NCBI GenBank assembly: GCA_046349955.1
Contig: JAXMBI010000002.1
Coordinates: 124,001-188,000, forward strand
Origin: JBGAPH01 sp046349955
GTDB lineage: Bacteria > Planctomycetota > Planctomycetia > Pirellulales > JBGAPH01
Direction: 5' to 3'
DNA: 64,000 nt
Position 1 is the stretch's first letter. Every line of letters starts with the position of its first letter. The notes beneath the pieces were generated by a model, which saw only the letters and a list, made by a program, of their open reading frames with translations, did no database searches and was not told where the DNA came from. A program made the position numbers and the translations under genes. This document shows, one piece after another, positions 34,593 to 42,768 of this stretch.

Positions 34593-34613
34593 GGCGGGCT
34601 TTAGCCCCGCCGT
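34593..34613. terminator. Hairpin between convergent genes
   Basis: CGGCGGG and CCCGCCG (7-bp arms) around a CTTTAGC loop lie between the convergent esterase and pseudoprotease genes. There is no T-run, so factor-independent termination is uncertain. The sequence also resembles dispersed planctomycete repeats. Confidence 0.4.
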
Positions 34614-34642
34614 GCCCGGGACATCCACAACCGAGTGGACGC

Positions 34643-35884
34643 TCAATTCGAAATCGGCGAGGGCCGCGGCCCTTCCACCACCGGCTCGTCGTTCGGCCAA
34701 CCGACCAACGGCAGCCATTGGTCGTGGTACCACCACGCGGTGAGCGCCAGCGTGAGGAAAGCCCCGGTAGCGCCGAATCGCGACACGAGCAAGTAACCGC
34801 CGCCTCCGATGAAGAGCGCGTCAGAGACGACGCGGTAGACATAGTAGCCGACCCCGTAGACGCGGAGCCACCAGCGTTCGTTGGCGGTCCAAGGCTCATC
34901 GGAGTAACGGCCGGCCCACCAGTTCCGCGCTTCCGCAGGCCCGGCGTCGAGCAATCCCCCGCGCTGCCAATTTTCGCACAACCACAGGTAGAAGTAGGAA
35001 TTCGCCAACCAAGGGTTGATCTGGGCCACCAACCGCACGGCGCCGTGGACAGCGAGCAGCACCCAAAAGGCCGCCAGCGTCGAGCCCGGCGTACACATCC
35101 GCCAGGCCAGCACCGCCGCCGAGCCGATCGCCAGCGGCAACGCCGGCTGCAGGCCGATCAGTGTCCAGCGGCCACGGTCGGGCATAAGAAACAGCGACTC
35201 GCCAATATCCGTGCGGAAGCTGGGGATGAGTCCTTCCCACAGATAGAGCGTGAATTCCTTCACCCGCCCTCCGAAGCGCCGGCAGGCGATGCCTACGAAC
35301 AGCTCGCGCGGCAAATTGACGAACAAGAGCCGCTGCAAGAGCATCAGTACGACGAACACCAAGGGGGGCGTCGTTTGCCACAACTCGAACGGCGCGAGTT
35401 CGAATTGCGACCAATGCTTCCACACGGTCACGGCGGCCGCCAAGGTCATGGCCGCCACCGGAATCAGGCAGAACGGATGGAGCATCCAGCCGAAGAGCAC
35501 GGCCAGCAAATCAAAGGCAAGGTTCAGATTGGCGCCCACGTCCGCCCCCGAGAGCGGACGCGACGCAGCAGCTGCCGCCGGTTCCACCGACGCAGCCACG
35601 GGGGCATCGGCCATGAGCCCGGCCGCCCGCAACTGTGCCGCGAACTCCACCACGTTGCGTTCGGAAACGCTGTTGCCTGTGATCCGCTGGTAGCCGGCGA
35701 GCACCTCGGCGAGCGAGTGCGACTTGCCCATCAGGTCGACGAGCAGGCGCTCTTCGGCGCCCAACTGAAAGTGCTGCGCCGCTTGCCGGTCCCAAAGCTG
35801 GAACTCGCGCGGACCGATGCGGAACACGTCGACATCCGGCCGCAGTTCGCAGGGCAGCTTGCAGAGGGTCTTGGACGCACTCAT
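34643..35884 (-). CDS. PqqD-like domain plus M50-like membrane protein lacking zinc ligands (pseudoprotease)
   Basis: A 413-residue protein. Residues 1-85 resemble a PqqD-like winged domain (FQLWDRQAAQHFQLGAEERLL, then a helix pair ending RAAGL). The rest is a polytopic membrane domain related to site-2/YydH-type M50 proteases. In that family HEXXH precedes ACRRFGG; here it reads NLPRELFVGIACRRFGG (about 190-205) with both histidines lost. The second metal motif, normally NPxxDG or similar, reads INPWLANSYFYL (about 288-299), without Asp. It should therefore be proteolytically dead. The start at 35884 overlaps the TGA of the TPR gene (ATGA). Relatives often pair with HlyD adaptors; one is encoded at 9344, across the megasynthase cluster. 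Confidence 0.7.
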   Translation of the reverse strand: MSASKTLCKLPCELRPDVDVFRIGPREFQLWDRQAAQHFQLGAEERLLVDLMGKSHSLAEVLAGYQRITGNSVSERNVVEFAAQLRAAGLMADAPVAASVEPAAAAASRPLSGADVGANLNLAFDLLAVLFGWMLHPFCLIPVAAMTLAAAVTVWKHWSQFELAPFELWQTTPPLVFVVLMLLQRLLFVNLPRELFVGIACRRFGGRVKEFTLYLWEGLIPSFRTDIGESLFLMPDRGRWTLIGLQPALPLAIGSAAVLAWRMCTPGSTLAAFWVLLAVHGAVRLVAQINPWLANSYFYLWLCENWQRGGLLDAGPAEARNWWAGRYSDEPWTANERWWLRVYGVGYYVYRVVSDALFIGGGGYLLVSRFGATGAFLTLALTAWWYHDQWLPLVGWPNDEPVVEGPRPSPISN

Positions 35885-36792
35885 ACCGCGGCCTGCTTCG
35901 CCTCGCATTTTGCGAGCAGATCGGTCGCCTCTTGCAGGCGATCGTCGATCTCGAGCGCCGCGCGAAACAACTCGGCGGCCTCGTTCAGCGAACCCTGCGC
36001 GAGAAAAGTCTTGCCCAACTCCACCATGCAATGCACCTGCTTCGAGTCGACCTGAATCGCCGCGCGATACATGAGCTGGGCGTCGACGGTCAAACCTTGC
36101 TGCAAATACACATCGCCGAGGCGGGCCTTCGGAGGCGAACGGTTGGGAAACAGGTCGGCGGCTGCCCGGAACTCCACGATGGCCTCTTCGAGCCGCCCCA
36201 ACTCGCGGAGCAGGTCGCCGGTGGCGACGCGGGCATTCATGTCTGCGGGGTTGATTCGCCCCGCCACGAGCGCGTGTTCGATTCCCTCGTCGGCCTTGCC
36301 GGCTTGCGAGAGCAGCGAGGCCAGCCGGCAACGGGCGGGGCCCAGCAGCGGATCGTATTTCACGGCCTCTCGGCAGGCGGCCAACGCCTCGTCCCGCCGC
36401 TCGAGCGCCTCCAGCGTGTTGCTGCGCAAGAGATGGCCTCGAGCGTGTTTAGGATCGGCCGCCAGCCCTTGATCCACCGAAGCCAGCGCGGCCGCGTGGT
36501 TGCCTTGTTCATATTGCACGTAGGCCAGCGCGATCCACTGCGAGGCGTCCGTGGCGTCGAGCCGCACGGCCAGATCCAGGGCGTCCTCGGCCTGCTCGTA
36601 TTCGGCGCGGCGCGCGTAAATGAGACCGCGGACGAAGTGCGCCAGGGCCACCTCGGGATTGATCGCCAGCGCCGCGTCGATCTCGGTGAGGGCAGCGTCG
36701 AAGCGGCCCGATTGGAACAACCCCTTAGCCGCGTTCAGATGGCCCACCGCGGTGCGGCCGGCGGAGCGAAGTTTCAGCACCAGGTCGGTCAT
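35881..36792 (-). CDS. Tetratricopeptide-repeat protein
   Basis: A 303-residue soluble protein built of about eight TPR units from residue 15 to the C-terminus (for example AKGLFQSGRFDAALTEIDAA, ALAYVQYEQGNHAAALASV and LGKTFLAQGSLNEAAELF). It has no signal peptide or catalytic domain. It overlaps the downstream M50-like gene by four bases, so the two are translationally coupled and the TPR probably scaffolds the membrane protein. It is divergent from the dockerin protein gene. Confidence 0.88.
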   Translation of the reverse strand: MTDLVLKLRSAGRTAVGHLNAAKGLFQSGRFDAALTEIDAALAINPEVALAHFVRGLIYARRAEYEQAEDALDLAVRLDATDASQWIALAYVQYEQGNHAAALASVDQGLAADPKHARGHLLRSNTLEALERRDEALAACREAVKYDPLLGPARCRLASLLSQAGKADEGIEHALVAGRINPADMNARVATGDLLRELGRLEEAIVEFRAAADLFPNRSPPKARLGDVYLQQGLTVDAQLMYRAAIQVDSKQVHCMVELGKTFLAQGSLNEAAELFRAALEIDDRLQEATDLLAKCEAKQAAV

Positions 36793-36935
36793 CGCGAATC
36801 TGGATCCCGTTGGGCGTGAACGGCCGCTCGCCTCCGCGGCCCGGCTGTGCCTATACTTGCCTCATGGTAGTCGCCGGAAACGACGAGCAATAGAGGCCGC
36901 GGCCGGCACTTAGGCCGCTTTTACCTGCTCTCTGC

Positions 36936-38156
36936 ATGCGATCCCCCTGGTTGGGTCTGATTCTAACGGTTCTGCTCGTCGCGGGGCGGACGCAGGCCGC
37001 GGTGCGCGAGGAGTTCGTGCCGCCGGCCGCGACAGACCCGGCCATCGATGCTTGGCTCGAGCCCCATCTGGCGGCGTTCGACCCCACTCTGAGCCACCGT
37101 GGACAGCTCTACGTCCATTTCCCCGGCACGGCCGACGTGCCGGACAACAGCGAGTTGATCTGCGACGAAGCGGCGGCGCTTGGCTACCACGTGATCTCCC
37201 TGCGCTACCCCAACGAACCCTCGGTCGACACGCTGGCCAGCGAGAGCACCGACCCCAACGTTCACGAAGAGGTGCGCCGCGAGCGGCTCTACGGCGAAGA
37301 CGATTCGCCGCTCGTCAACGTCACCCCGGCCAACTCGGTGGAGAACCGCCTGGTCAAGCTGCTCGAATACCTGGCCGCCGAGCACCCAGGCGAGGGGTGG
37401 GACCAGTTCCTCGATCAGGGCGAGCCTGTGTGGAGCCGCATGGCTCTCGGCGGGCATTCCCAGGGGAGCGGGCAGGCGGCGCTGTTGGCCAAGGACCACG
37501 TGGTTGACCGCGTCCTCATGTTCGCCGGGCCGGCCGACCAGATCGGCGGCGTGAGCGCCGCGCCCTGGGTGAGTCAGCCGGGCGCCACGCCGCTGGGACG
37601 TTTCTTCGAGTTCGATCACGAGCGCGACTTCCTGGGCGCCAACATCAAACTGGATTTGGCGGCCCTGGGCTTCGATCAGCGGTGGTCGCCCGTCAACGTC
37701 GACGACGCAGTGCTCACCGCCGGCCAACACTGGCTCACCACGGACTATCCCGTGGGCACGGGCACGGGCGCCGGACTCAAGGCGCACAATCTGGTGGTCG
37801 TCGACGGCCAAACCCCGCGCGACGAATTCGGCGCGCCCCTCTTCGACAACGTCTGGCAACACATGCTCACCTCGCCCGTCACCCTCGACGGCGACGCCAA
37901 CGACGACGGCGCGGTCGACCTCAGCGATTTCGGCCTAATCAAAACGAACTTCGGCTTGCCGGCCACCTGGGCGACCGGCGACTTCGACGGCAACGGCACC
38001 GTCGACCTCTCCGACTTCGGCGTGCTCAAGTCGGGCTTCGGCCAGCAAGGGGCGGCGAGCGTGCCCGAGCCGGGAACCTGGGTTCTGCTGGGGCTGGGAG
38101 TAGTTTTCTTGGCGGCCCGCGAGCGCCGGTGGCGCTCGGCGCGGGCACGCGGCTAA
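36936..38156 (+). CDS. Exported alpha/beta-hydrolase-like protein with dockerin pair and PEP-CTERM tail
   Basis: A 406-residue protein. A signal peptide (residues 1-21, LGLILTVLLVAGRTQA) is followed by a hydrolase-like domain with LYVHFPGTAD and a GGHSQGSGQAA elbow near 170. Residues 315-370 hold two dockerin-type calcium loops (GDANDDGAVDLSDFG and GDFDGNGTVDLSDFG). The tail is a PEP-CTERM signal: VPEPGTW, a hydrophobic helix and a terminal Arg cluster. The protein should be sorted by an exosortase and could dock to a cohesin-like partner; neither is in this window. Catalytic activity is uncertain. Confidence 0.85.
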   Translation: MRSPWLGLILTVLLVAGRTQAAVREEFVPPAATDPAIDAWLEPHLAAFDPTLSHRGQLYVHFPGTADVPDNSELICDEAAALGYHVISLRYPNEPSVDTLASESTDPNVHEEVRRERLYGEDDSPLVNVTPANSVENRLVKLLEYLAAEHPGEGWDQFLDQGEPVWSRMALGGHSQGSGQAALLAKDHVVDRVLMFAGPADQIGGVSAAPWVSQPGATPLGRFFEFDHERDFLGANIKLDLAALGFDQRWSPVNVDDAVLTAGQHWLTTDYPVGTGTGAGLKAHNLVVVDGQTPRDEFGAPLFDNVWQHMLTSPVTLDGDANDDGAVDLSDFGLIKTNFGLPATWATGDFDGNGTVDLSDFGVLKSGFGQQGAASVPEPGTWVLLGLGVVFLAARERRWRSARARG

Positions 38157-38264
38157 TCGTCGCCCACGCTGCCCGCTCTATTGCCTCAGGTGTTTGCGAT
38201 CGCTGGATGAAGCGCTCGTCGGGCCGCCTGTTCCCTCTCGCGCATTTTTTTTTCGCGCGGTCTC

Positions 38265-38311
38265 TTGACGGCGATCCCGCAAATCCGCTACTGTACTATC
38301 ACTGTGGTACA
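38265..38311 (+). promoter_or_regulatory. Promoter and candidate YtrA-type operator of the ABC operon
   Basis: TTGACG (38265-38270) is a good -35. The -10 is poorly defined (TACTGT at 38289, 18-bp spacing). An inverted repeat TGTACTA-N6-TGGTACA (38292-38311) overlaps the start region, where a GntR/YtrA-type repressor encoded just downstream would autoregulate. This is inferred from position and symmetry. Confidence 0.5.
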
Positions 38312-38340
38312 CATGCCGCGGCCCATATCGCCTGGCGACC

Positions 38341-38742
38341 ATGTTCTTCTCCATTGACCCCAACGACGGACTGGCCATCTACGACCAGATCGTTCGCCAG
38401 GTCAAGTTTGCGGTCGCCGGCGGGGCCTTGCGGGCGGGCGAGCTCGTGCCCAGCGTGCGCGAGCTCGCCCATGATCTGGCCGTGAACCCCAACACCGTGG
38501 CCCGCGCCTATCGGCAGCTCCAGGCCGATCGCGTGCTCGACACGGTGCGGGGCACCGGACTCGTGGTGACCTCCGGCGCCAAGGAGCGCTGCCGCGGCGA
38601 ACGGGTGAAGCTCATCCGCGGCCGCCTCCGCCAGGTGCTGCAAGAGGCCGCTCGCAGCCAGCTCGATCTCTCCGAGCTGCGCGACCTGATCGAAGCCGAG
38701 CTCGACGCCCTGCCCCAACCCGAATCGGCAGGGGAAGCATGA
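38341..38742 (+). CDS. GntR-family regulator, YtrA subfamily
   Basis: A 133-residue repressor-type protein with an N-terminal winged helix (residues 10-75: IYDQIVRQVKFAVAGGALR, then VPSVRELAHDLAVNPNTVARAYRQL) and a short helical tail. There is no large effector domain, which is the YtrA pattern. YtrA-type genes typically precede ABC transporter genes, as here. An inverted repeat lies just upstream (38292-38311). Its 3' end is followed by a long imperfect hairpin before the ATPase gene. Confidence 0.9.
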   Translation: MFFSIDPNDGLAIYDQIVRQVKFAVAGGALRAGELVPSVRELAHDLAVNPNTVARAYRQLQADRVLDTVRGTGLVVTSGAKERCRGERVKLIRGRLRQVLQEAARSQLDLSELRDLIEAELDALPQPESAGEA

Positions 38743-38765
38743 TGCCCCAAGTCGTTGCTTACCTC

Positions 38766-38836
38766 GTAGGCTGGGGCGAGGCTCGGCGAGCCCCACGCTG
38801 CACCACGGTGGGGCTCACTGCGTTCGCCCCACCCTA
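38766..38836. repeat. Long imperfect hairpin between regulator and ABC ATPase
   Basis: The left arm begins GTAGGCTGGGGCGAGGCTCG and the right arm ends GTTCGCCCCACCCTAC. The two pair over about 33 bases with a few mismatches. This GTAGG(G)TGGGGCGA type looks like a dispersed planctomycete repeat. In this position it could also attenuate or protect the operon transcript. Confidence 0.6.
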
Positions 38837-38886
38837 CCTGTTCCACCACTCGTCTTGAAGATCTCGTCTCCGAAGAGGCTCCGCTC

Positions 38887-39819
38887 ATGCCCCCTGTGAT
38901 CCAAGTTTCCGGTCTGACGAAGCGCTATCGCTCGCAGATGGCGCTCGATCATGTCTCCTTTGAGGTCCCCGCAGGCGTCGTCTTCGCCCTGCTCGGCGAA
39001 AACGGGGCGGGCAAGAGCACGGCCATCAAGACGCTGCTCGGCCTGGTGGCCCCCGATTCCGGCCAGGTGCAGGTGCTCGGTCTCGATGCCCGCAAGGATG
39101 GCCTCGAAATTCGCCGCCGCGTGGGCTACGTGCCCGAGCGGCCGACGCTCTACGAATGGATGACCGTGGCCGAAATCGGCTGGTTCGTGGCCGGGCTCTA
39201 CGACGACCGCTACCTGGCCGAATACCTGCGGCTCGTGCGCGAATATGAGCTGCCGGAGGACCGCAAGATCAGCGCCCTCTCCAAGGGGACGCGGGCCAAG
39301 GTGTCGCTCGCGCTGGCGTTGGCCAGTAAGCCGCCGCTCTTGATCCTCGACGAGCCCACGAGCGGCCTCGACACGCTCGTCCGCCGCGAGTTCATGGAGA
39401 GCATGGTCGATCTGGCGGCCCAGGGGCAAACGGTGCTCCTCTCGAGCCATCAGATCGGCGAGGTCGAACGCGTGGCCGACATCGTGGCGATTCTCAAAGA
39501 AGGCAAGCTGCTCGTGCATGAACGGCTCGACCGCCTGCGGGCGCAGATCAAAGAGATCACGATCACGCTCCACGAGTCGACGATGGCCCCGCCGGAGCTG
39601 CGGGGCGAAGTCCTCCGCGAGCGCCGCCGCGGCCGCCAGTGGCAGGTGCTCGCCCGCCACACGAGCGACGACCAACTCCGCGACCTCCGCGACCACGTGG
39701 CGGTCGAGTCGCTCGAAACGCGGGCGCCGAACCTGGAAGAGATCTTCGTGGCCTACATGCAGCCGAACGCGGCCGTGCCCGGCTTCGACCTCGGCGAGGA
39801 AGCGGTGGCGCAGCTATGA
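38887..39819 (+). CDS. ABC transporter ATP-binding protein
   Basis: A 310-residue ATPase. Walker A is GENGAGKST, the signature is degenerate (ALSKGTRAKVSLAL instead of LSGGQ), Walker B is LLILDEPTSGLD and the switch is SSHQIGE. The C-terminal 90 residues are a family-variable extension. AAGAGG lies 10 bases before the ATG. Its TGA overlaps the ATG of the following membrane protein, so the two should form one exporter-like complex. Substrate is unknown. Confidence 0.93.
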   Translation: MPPVIQVSGLTKRYRSQMALDHVSFEVPAGVVFALLGENGAGKSTAIKTLLGLVAPDSGQVQVLGLDARKDGLEIRRRVGYVPERPTLYEWMTVAEIGWFVAGLYDDRYLAEYLRLVREYELPEDRKISALSKGTRAKVSLALALASKPPLLILDEPTSGLDTLVRREFMESMVDLAAQGQTVLLSSHQIGEVERVADIVAILKEGKLLVHERLDRLRAQIKEITITLHESTMAPPELRGEVLRERRRGRQWQVLARHTSDDQLRDLRDHVAVESLETRAPNLEEIFVAYMQPNAAVPGFDLGEEAVAQL

Positions 39820-42683
39820 ACGGTCGCTTGGTGTGGCGGGTGATGTGGAAGGAGTACCGCGCGCTGCGCGGGCTGTGGCTCGCGGTGGCGGTCGCCTCGT
39901 GGCTGGCGCAGGTGGCGGCGATCTTGCTCGAGCGGGAGTTCTCGCTGCTCGAGATCGCCTATGGGGCGGCGCTGATCACGCCGGTGTTCTACGTCTTCGG
40001 AGTGGCCGCGGCCATGTTCGCCGGCGAGCGCGAAGATGGCACCGACCGGCTGCTGCGAGCCTTGCCTGTGCCGACCTGGCCCTTGGCGACCGGCAAGATC
40101 CTGTTCGTCGCGCTGAGCACGCTGGCCCTCATTCCGGCGGCGGGGCTGCTCGCAGTCGGAGAGCTGTGGTGGCCTTCGCCGGGACGCGTCGACCCGCGCG
40201 GCGCCGCCGGGCTCGAATTCATTTGGGCGCCGGCGATCCTCGAGGGCGCCGTGTGGGGGCTGTTCTTCTCGCTGTTGTGCCGGGGAGTGATGCAGGCGGC
40301 CACGCTCGCAGCCCTGGCCGCCGCCGCGACCGTGACGATCGCCCTGCACCTGACGAACAACACGGCGATCGACCAGGTCGATCCGATGCAATATGCCCAA
40401 TCGCTGTGGCTGCGGCTGGCGATCGTCGGCGTGGTCGTGCTCGTCGACTGGGCGCTCGCACGCGATTGGCTGGCCGAACGCACGGCGACCGAACGCGAGG
40501 CCGGGGCCTCGTGGCGCGCGGTCGGCCGGTTCCGCTCCCGGCTCTGGGCCTGGCTGGCAGGCGTGCGCCGCTGGCAGGTGCGGCTCACCTGGCTGCACTT
40601 CCGCCAATCGGCGCCCCTGCTCACGCTCGTCGCCGCGGCGCCGATCGTGCTGGCCGTCGTGACGCCGGAACTGGCCGACCGCGCCCACTATCCGCTGCCG
40701 ACCGCCGAAGGCATTTGGTACATCGATCTCCGTTGGGAAGCGACCCTGATGGTCATCGCCGCGCTCGTCGGTACGCAGGTCTTCGCCGGCGATAAGCGGC
40801 AGCGCGGGTATCGCTGCTTGGCGGAGCAAGGCTGCTCGGCGGCGGCCGTGTGGCTGAACCGGCAAGCGCTGGCGATCGCTTGGTTGGTTGGCGCGGTGGC
40901 GCTGTGGCATGGGGCCTGGGCGGCCCGGTTTGCCTGGGCGCGGAACGGGCGTCCGTTTTCGTATTTCGACTCGTACAGCGCCGATAGCCCCGGGTGGGAA
41001 CCCTCGAACGTCATGCCCTGGCGCGAGATCGCCAGCATGGCGATCGTCTACGCCGCCGCCCAGGTCGGTTCGCTGCTGCTGGCCGGCGGCGTCGTGTCGA
41101 CATTGGTCGGGCTGGTGCTGGCGTGCGCCGCCTTCGGCTGGTCGGCCCTGATGATCTACTTGCTCCTGCCGGCCGAATGGACGGTCTGGCCGCTCGCCTT
41201 GGGCATGCTGGCGGCAACGGCCGTGTTTGCGCGGGGCTGGCTGCTCGACCAGCGCGGGTTCTCAACCTGGCTCAAGTCCGGTTTGGCTTTTGGCCTGTTC
41301 GCCGCCTGCACGTTCGGCTCGATCCCCAGCCTTCGGCTCGAGGGGCTCAACGACCGCGCCGTGGCGTTCGATGCTGAGACGTTCCGCGACACGCTCGACG
41401 CCGACGCCCAACAGACGGCCGATCTCTATCGCCGCGCCGTTGACATGCTGCGCACCTATGAAGACGTGGAGGACGAGCTCGCGCCCCCCAATCCCACGAA
41501 CGGAGAACGCGAATCGCGCGAAGACATTCGCCTGCGCCGTGTCCGCAGCGAGTTCACCGAGCTCGATCGGGCGTGGTTGGCCAGCAATCAAGCGTCGATT
41601 GCGCTCGTACTCGAAGCCAACCAGCGTCCCACGAGCGCCTTTATGGGCGGCGTGAGCAGCGTGGGCGGGCGCAACTTGTATGCCTTGGCTGATCTCTTGC
41701 TGCTGCGCGGACAGCTCGCGGCCGATCTCGACGCGGAGCTGGCGGCCTATGTCGATCTGCTGCGGATGACCGAGCGGCTGCGCCCAGGCTACGGATTCTA
41801 TTCGGACGCCACCTACTACGAGCGCCGCGCGTTCGAGAGTCTGCTCCGCTGGGCGATAAGGCCAGGGCAAACGGCCGATCGCGTGCGGCAAGCCCGCCGC
41901 GAGGTCGAAGCGCATGTGCAGCGCGTGCCTGGCCCCGACCAGGCGATCAAAATGAAGTACCTCGAGACGCTGCGCACGCTCGAGGCGGGGGATCAGGAAT
42001 ACCGCTTCCTGCTCGATTACTACATCGCTCGGTTGCCGTGGGAGCGCACCCGCGCCCGCTGGATGCTGAACGCCTGGGCGAGCGAGAACCTGCCGATCGT
42101 GGAGGAAGCGATGCAGCAGTTGAGCGAACACACGCTCAATCGCCTGCGGAGCAATTGGTGGAACGAGTGGCAGACGCTCGAAGTCGCGTCCACGCCGGCC
42201 TTGCGGGCGCCGCTCTCGGAAGAATGGGGGCTGGGATACCAGCTCGCCGACAAGACCCTGTACCGCAGGACGAATCAGCGGGCCACGATCCTACTGCTCG
42301 AACTCGCGGCCGCGCGGCTCGAGAAGGGCGCGCTGCCTGAGAAGCTCGAGGAGCTCGTGAACCCCGACTTCCTCGAGTTGCCGCGCGATCCGTTCACCGA
42401 CCGCAGCTTCGAGTACTTCCCCAGCGGCTTCCCGGCCAGCTTCGAGACGAACCTGCCGCTGGGCAGCCGCCTCGAAGAGACCTTCCGAGTCGGCCCACCT
42501 TCGGTCTGGAGTCCCGGGGGGTGGTTGGTGAGGAACTACCGCAAGGAGGAAGACAAGGAGGTGCTCGAGTTCAGCACGATGCACTTCGGCCGCCGCGAAG
42601 GAATCGAAACGGAACTGGGAGGCTGGCAAGCCGGGCTGGTCTTCCCGGTGCCGACGCCGGCCGACGCGCCGAAGACGCAGTAG
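39816..42683 (+). CDS. Very large ABC-2-like membrane protein with a C-terminal soluble domain, copy 1
   Basis: A 955-residue protein. The N-terminal 530 residues hold two ABC-2 permease-like halves, each opening with a helix and a cytoplasmic segment (KEYRALRGLWLAVAV; AMFAGEREDGTDRLLRALPV). About a dozen membrane helices end near ARGWLLDQRG. Residues 555-955 are a soluble, helical domain of unknown function that ends in a short beta-rich motif (ARLEKGALPEKLEELV, then LPRDPFTDRSFEYFPSG), a module common in planctomycete hypothetical proteins. The start at 39816 is fixed by ATGA coupling to the ATPase; the frame extends 59 codons upstream inside that gene. Copy 2 follows directly. Confidence 0.78.
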   Translation: MNGRLVWRVMWKEYRALRGLWLAVAVASWLAQVAAILLEREFSLLEIAYGAALITPVFYVFGVAAAMFAGEREDGTDRLLRALPVPTWPLATGKILFVALSTLALIPAAGLLAVGELWWPSPGRVDPRGAAGLEFIWAPAILEGAVWGLFFSLLCRGVMQAATLAALAAAATVTIALHLTNNTAIDQVDPMQYAQSLWLRLAIVGVVVLVDWALARDWLAERTATEREAGASWRAVGRFRSRLWAWLAGVRRWQVRLTWLHFRQSAPLLTLVAAAPIVLAVVTPELADRAHYPLPTAEGIWYIDLRWEATLMVIAALVGTQVFAGDKRQRGYRCLAEQGCSAAAVWLNRQALAIAWLVGAVALWHGAWAARFAWARNGRPFSYFDSYSADSPGWEPSNVMPWREIASMAIVYAAAQVGSLLLAGGVVSTLVGLVLACAAFGWSALMIYLLLPAEWTVWPLALGMLAATAVFARGWLLDQRGFSTWLKSGLAFGLFAACTFGSIPSLRLEGLNDRAVAFDAETFRDTLDADAQQTADLYRRAVDMLRTYEDVEDELAPPNPTNGERESREDIRLRRVRSEFTELDRAWLASNQASIALVLEANQRPTSAFMGGVSSVGGRNLYALADLLLLRGQLAADLDAELAAYVDLLRMTERLRPGYGFYSDATYYERRAFESLLRWAIRPGQTADRVRQARREVEAHVQRVPGPDQAIKMKYLETLRTLEAGDQEYRFLLDYYIARLPWERTRARWMLNAWASENLPIVEEAMQQLSEHTLNRLRSNWWNEWQTLEVASTPALRAPLSEEWGLGYQLADKTLYRRTNQRATILLLELAAARLEKGALPEKLEELVNPDFLELPRDPFTDRSFEYFPSGFPASFETNLPLGSRLEETFRVGPPSVWSPGGWLVRNYRKEEDKEVLEFSTMHFGRREGIETELGGWQAGLVFPVPTPADAPKTQ

Positions 42684-42695
42684 TACAGCCCCATT

Positions 42696-42738
42696 GGTCC
42701 GCGAGAGCGGACCCACGTAGGGTCCGCTCTCGCGGACC
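42696..42738. repeat. Perfect 19-bp inverted repeat between the two membrane-protein genes
   Basis: The arm GGTCCGCGAGAGCGGACCC (42696-42714) and its exact complement (42720-42738) flank a 5-base ACGTA loop. There is no T-run. It may stabilise or attenuate the transcript between paralogues, or be a mobile palindrome. Confidence 0.8.
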
Positions 42739-42768
42739 ACAAACCACGGTCACTTCGCGAGGAGCCGC

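Noticed and set aside
38240..38260. T-run flanked by CGCG as an intrinsic terminator
   Set aside because: The run of T is in the loop position rather than after a stem, and the possible stem is only four bases.
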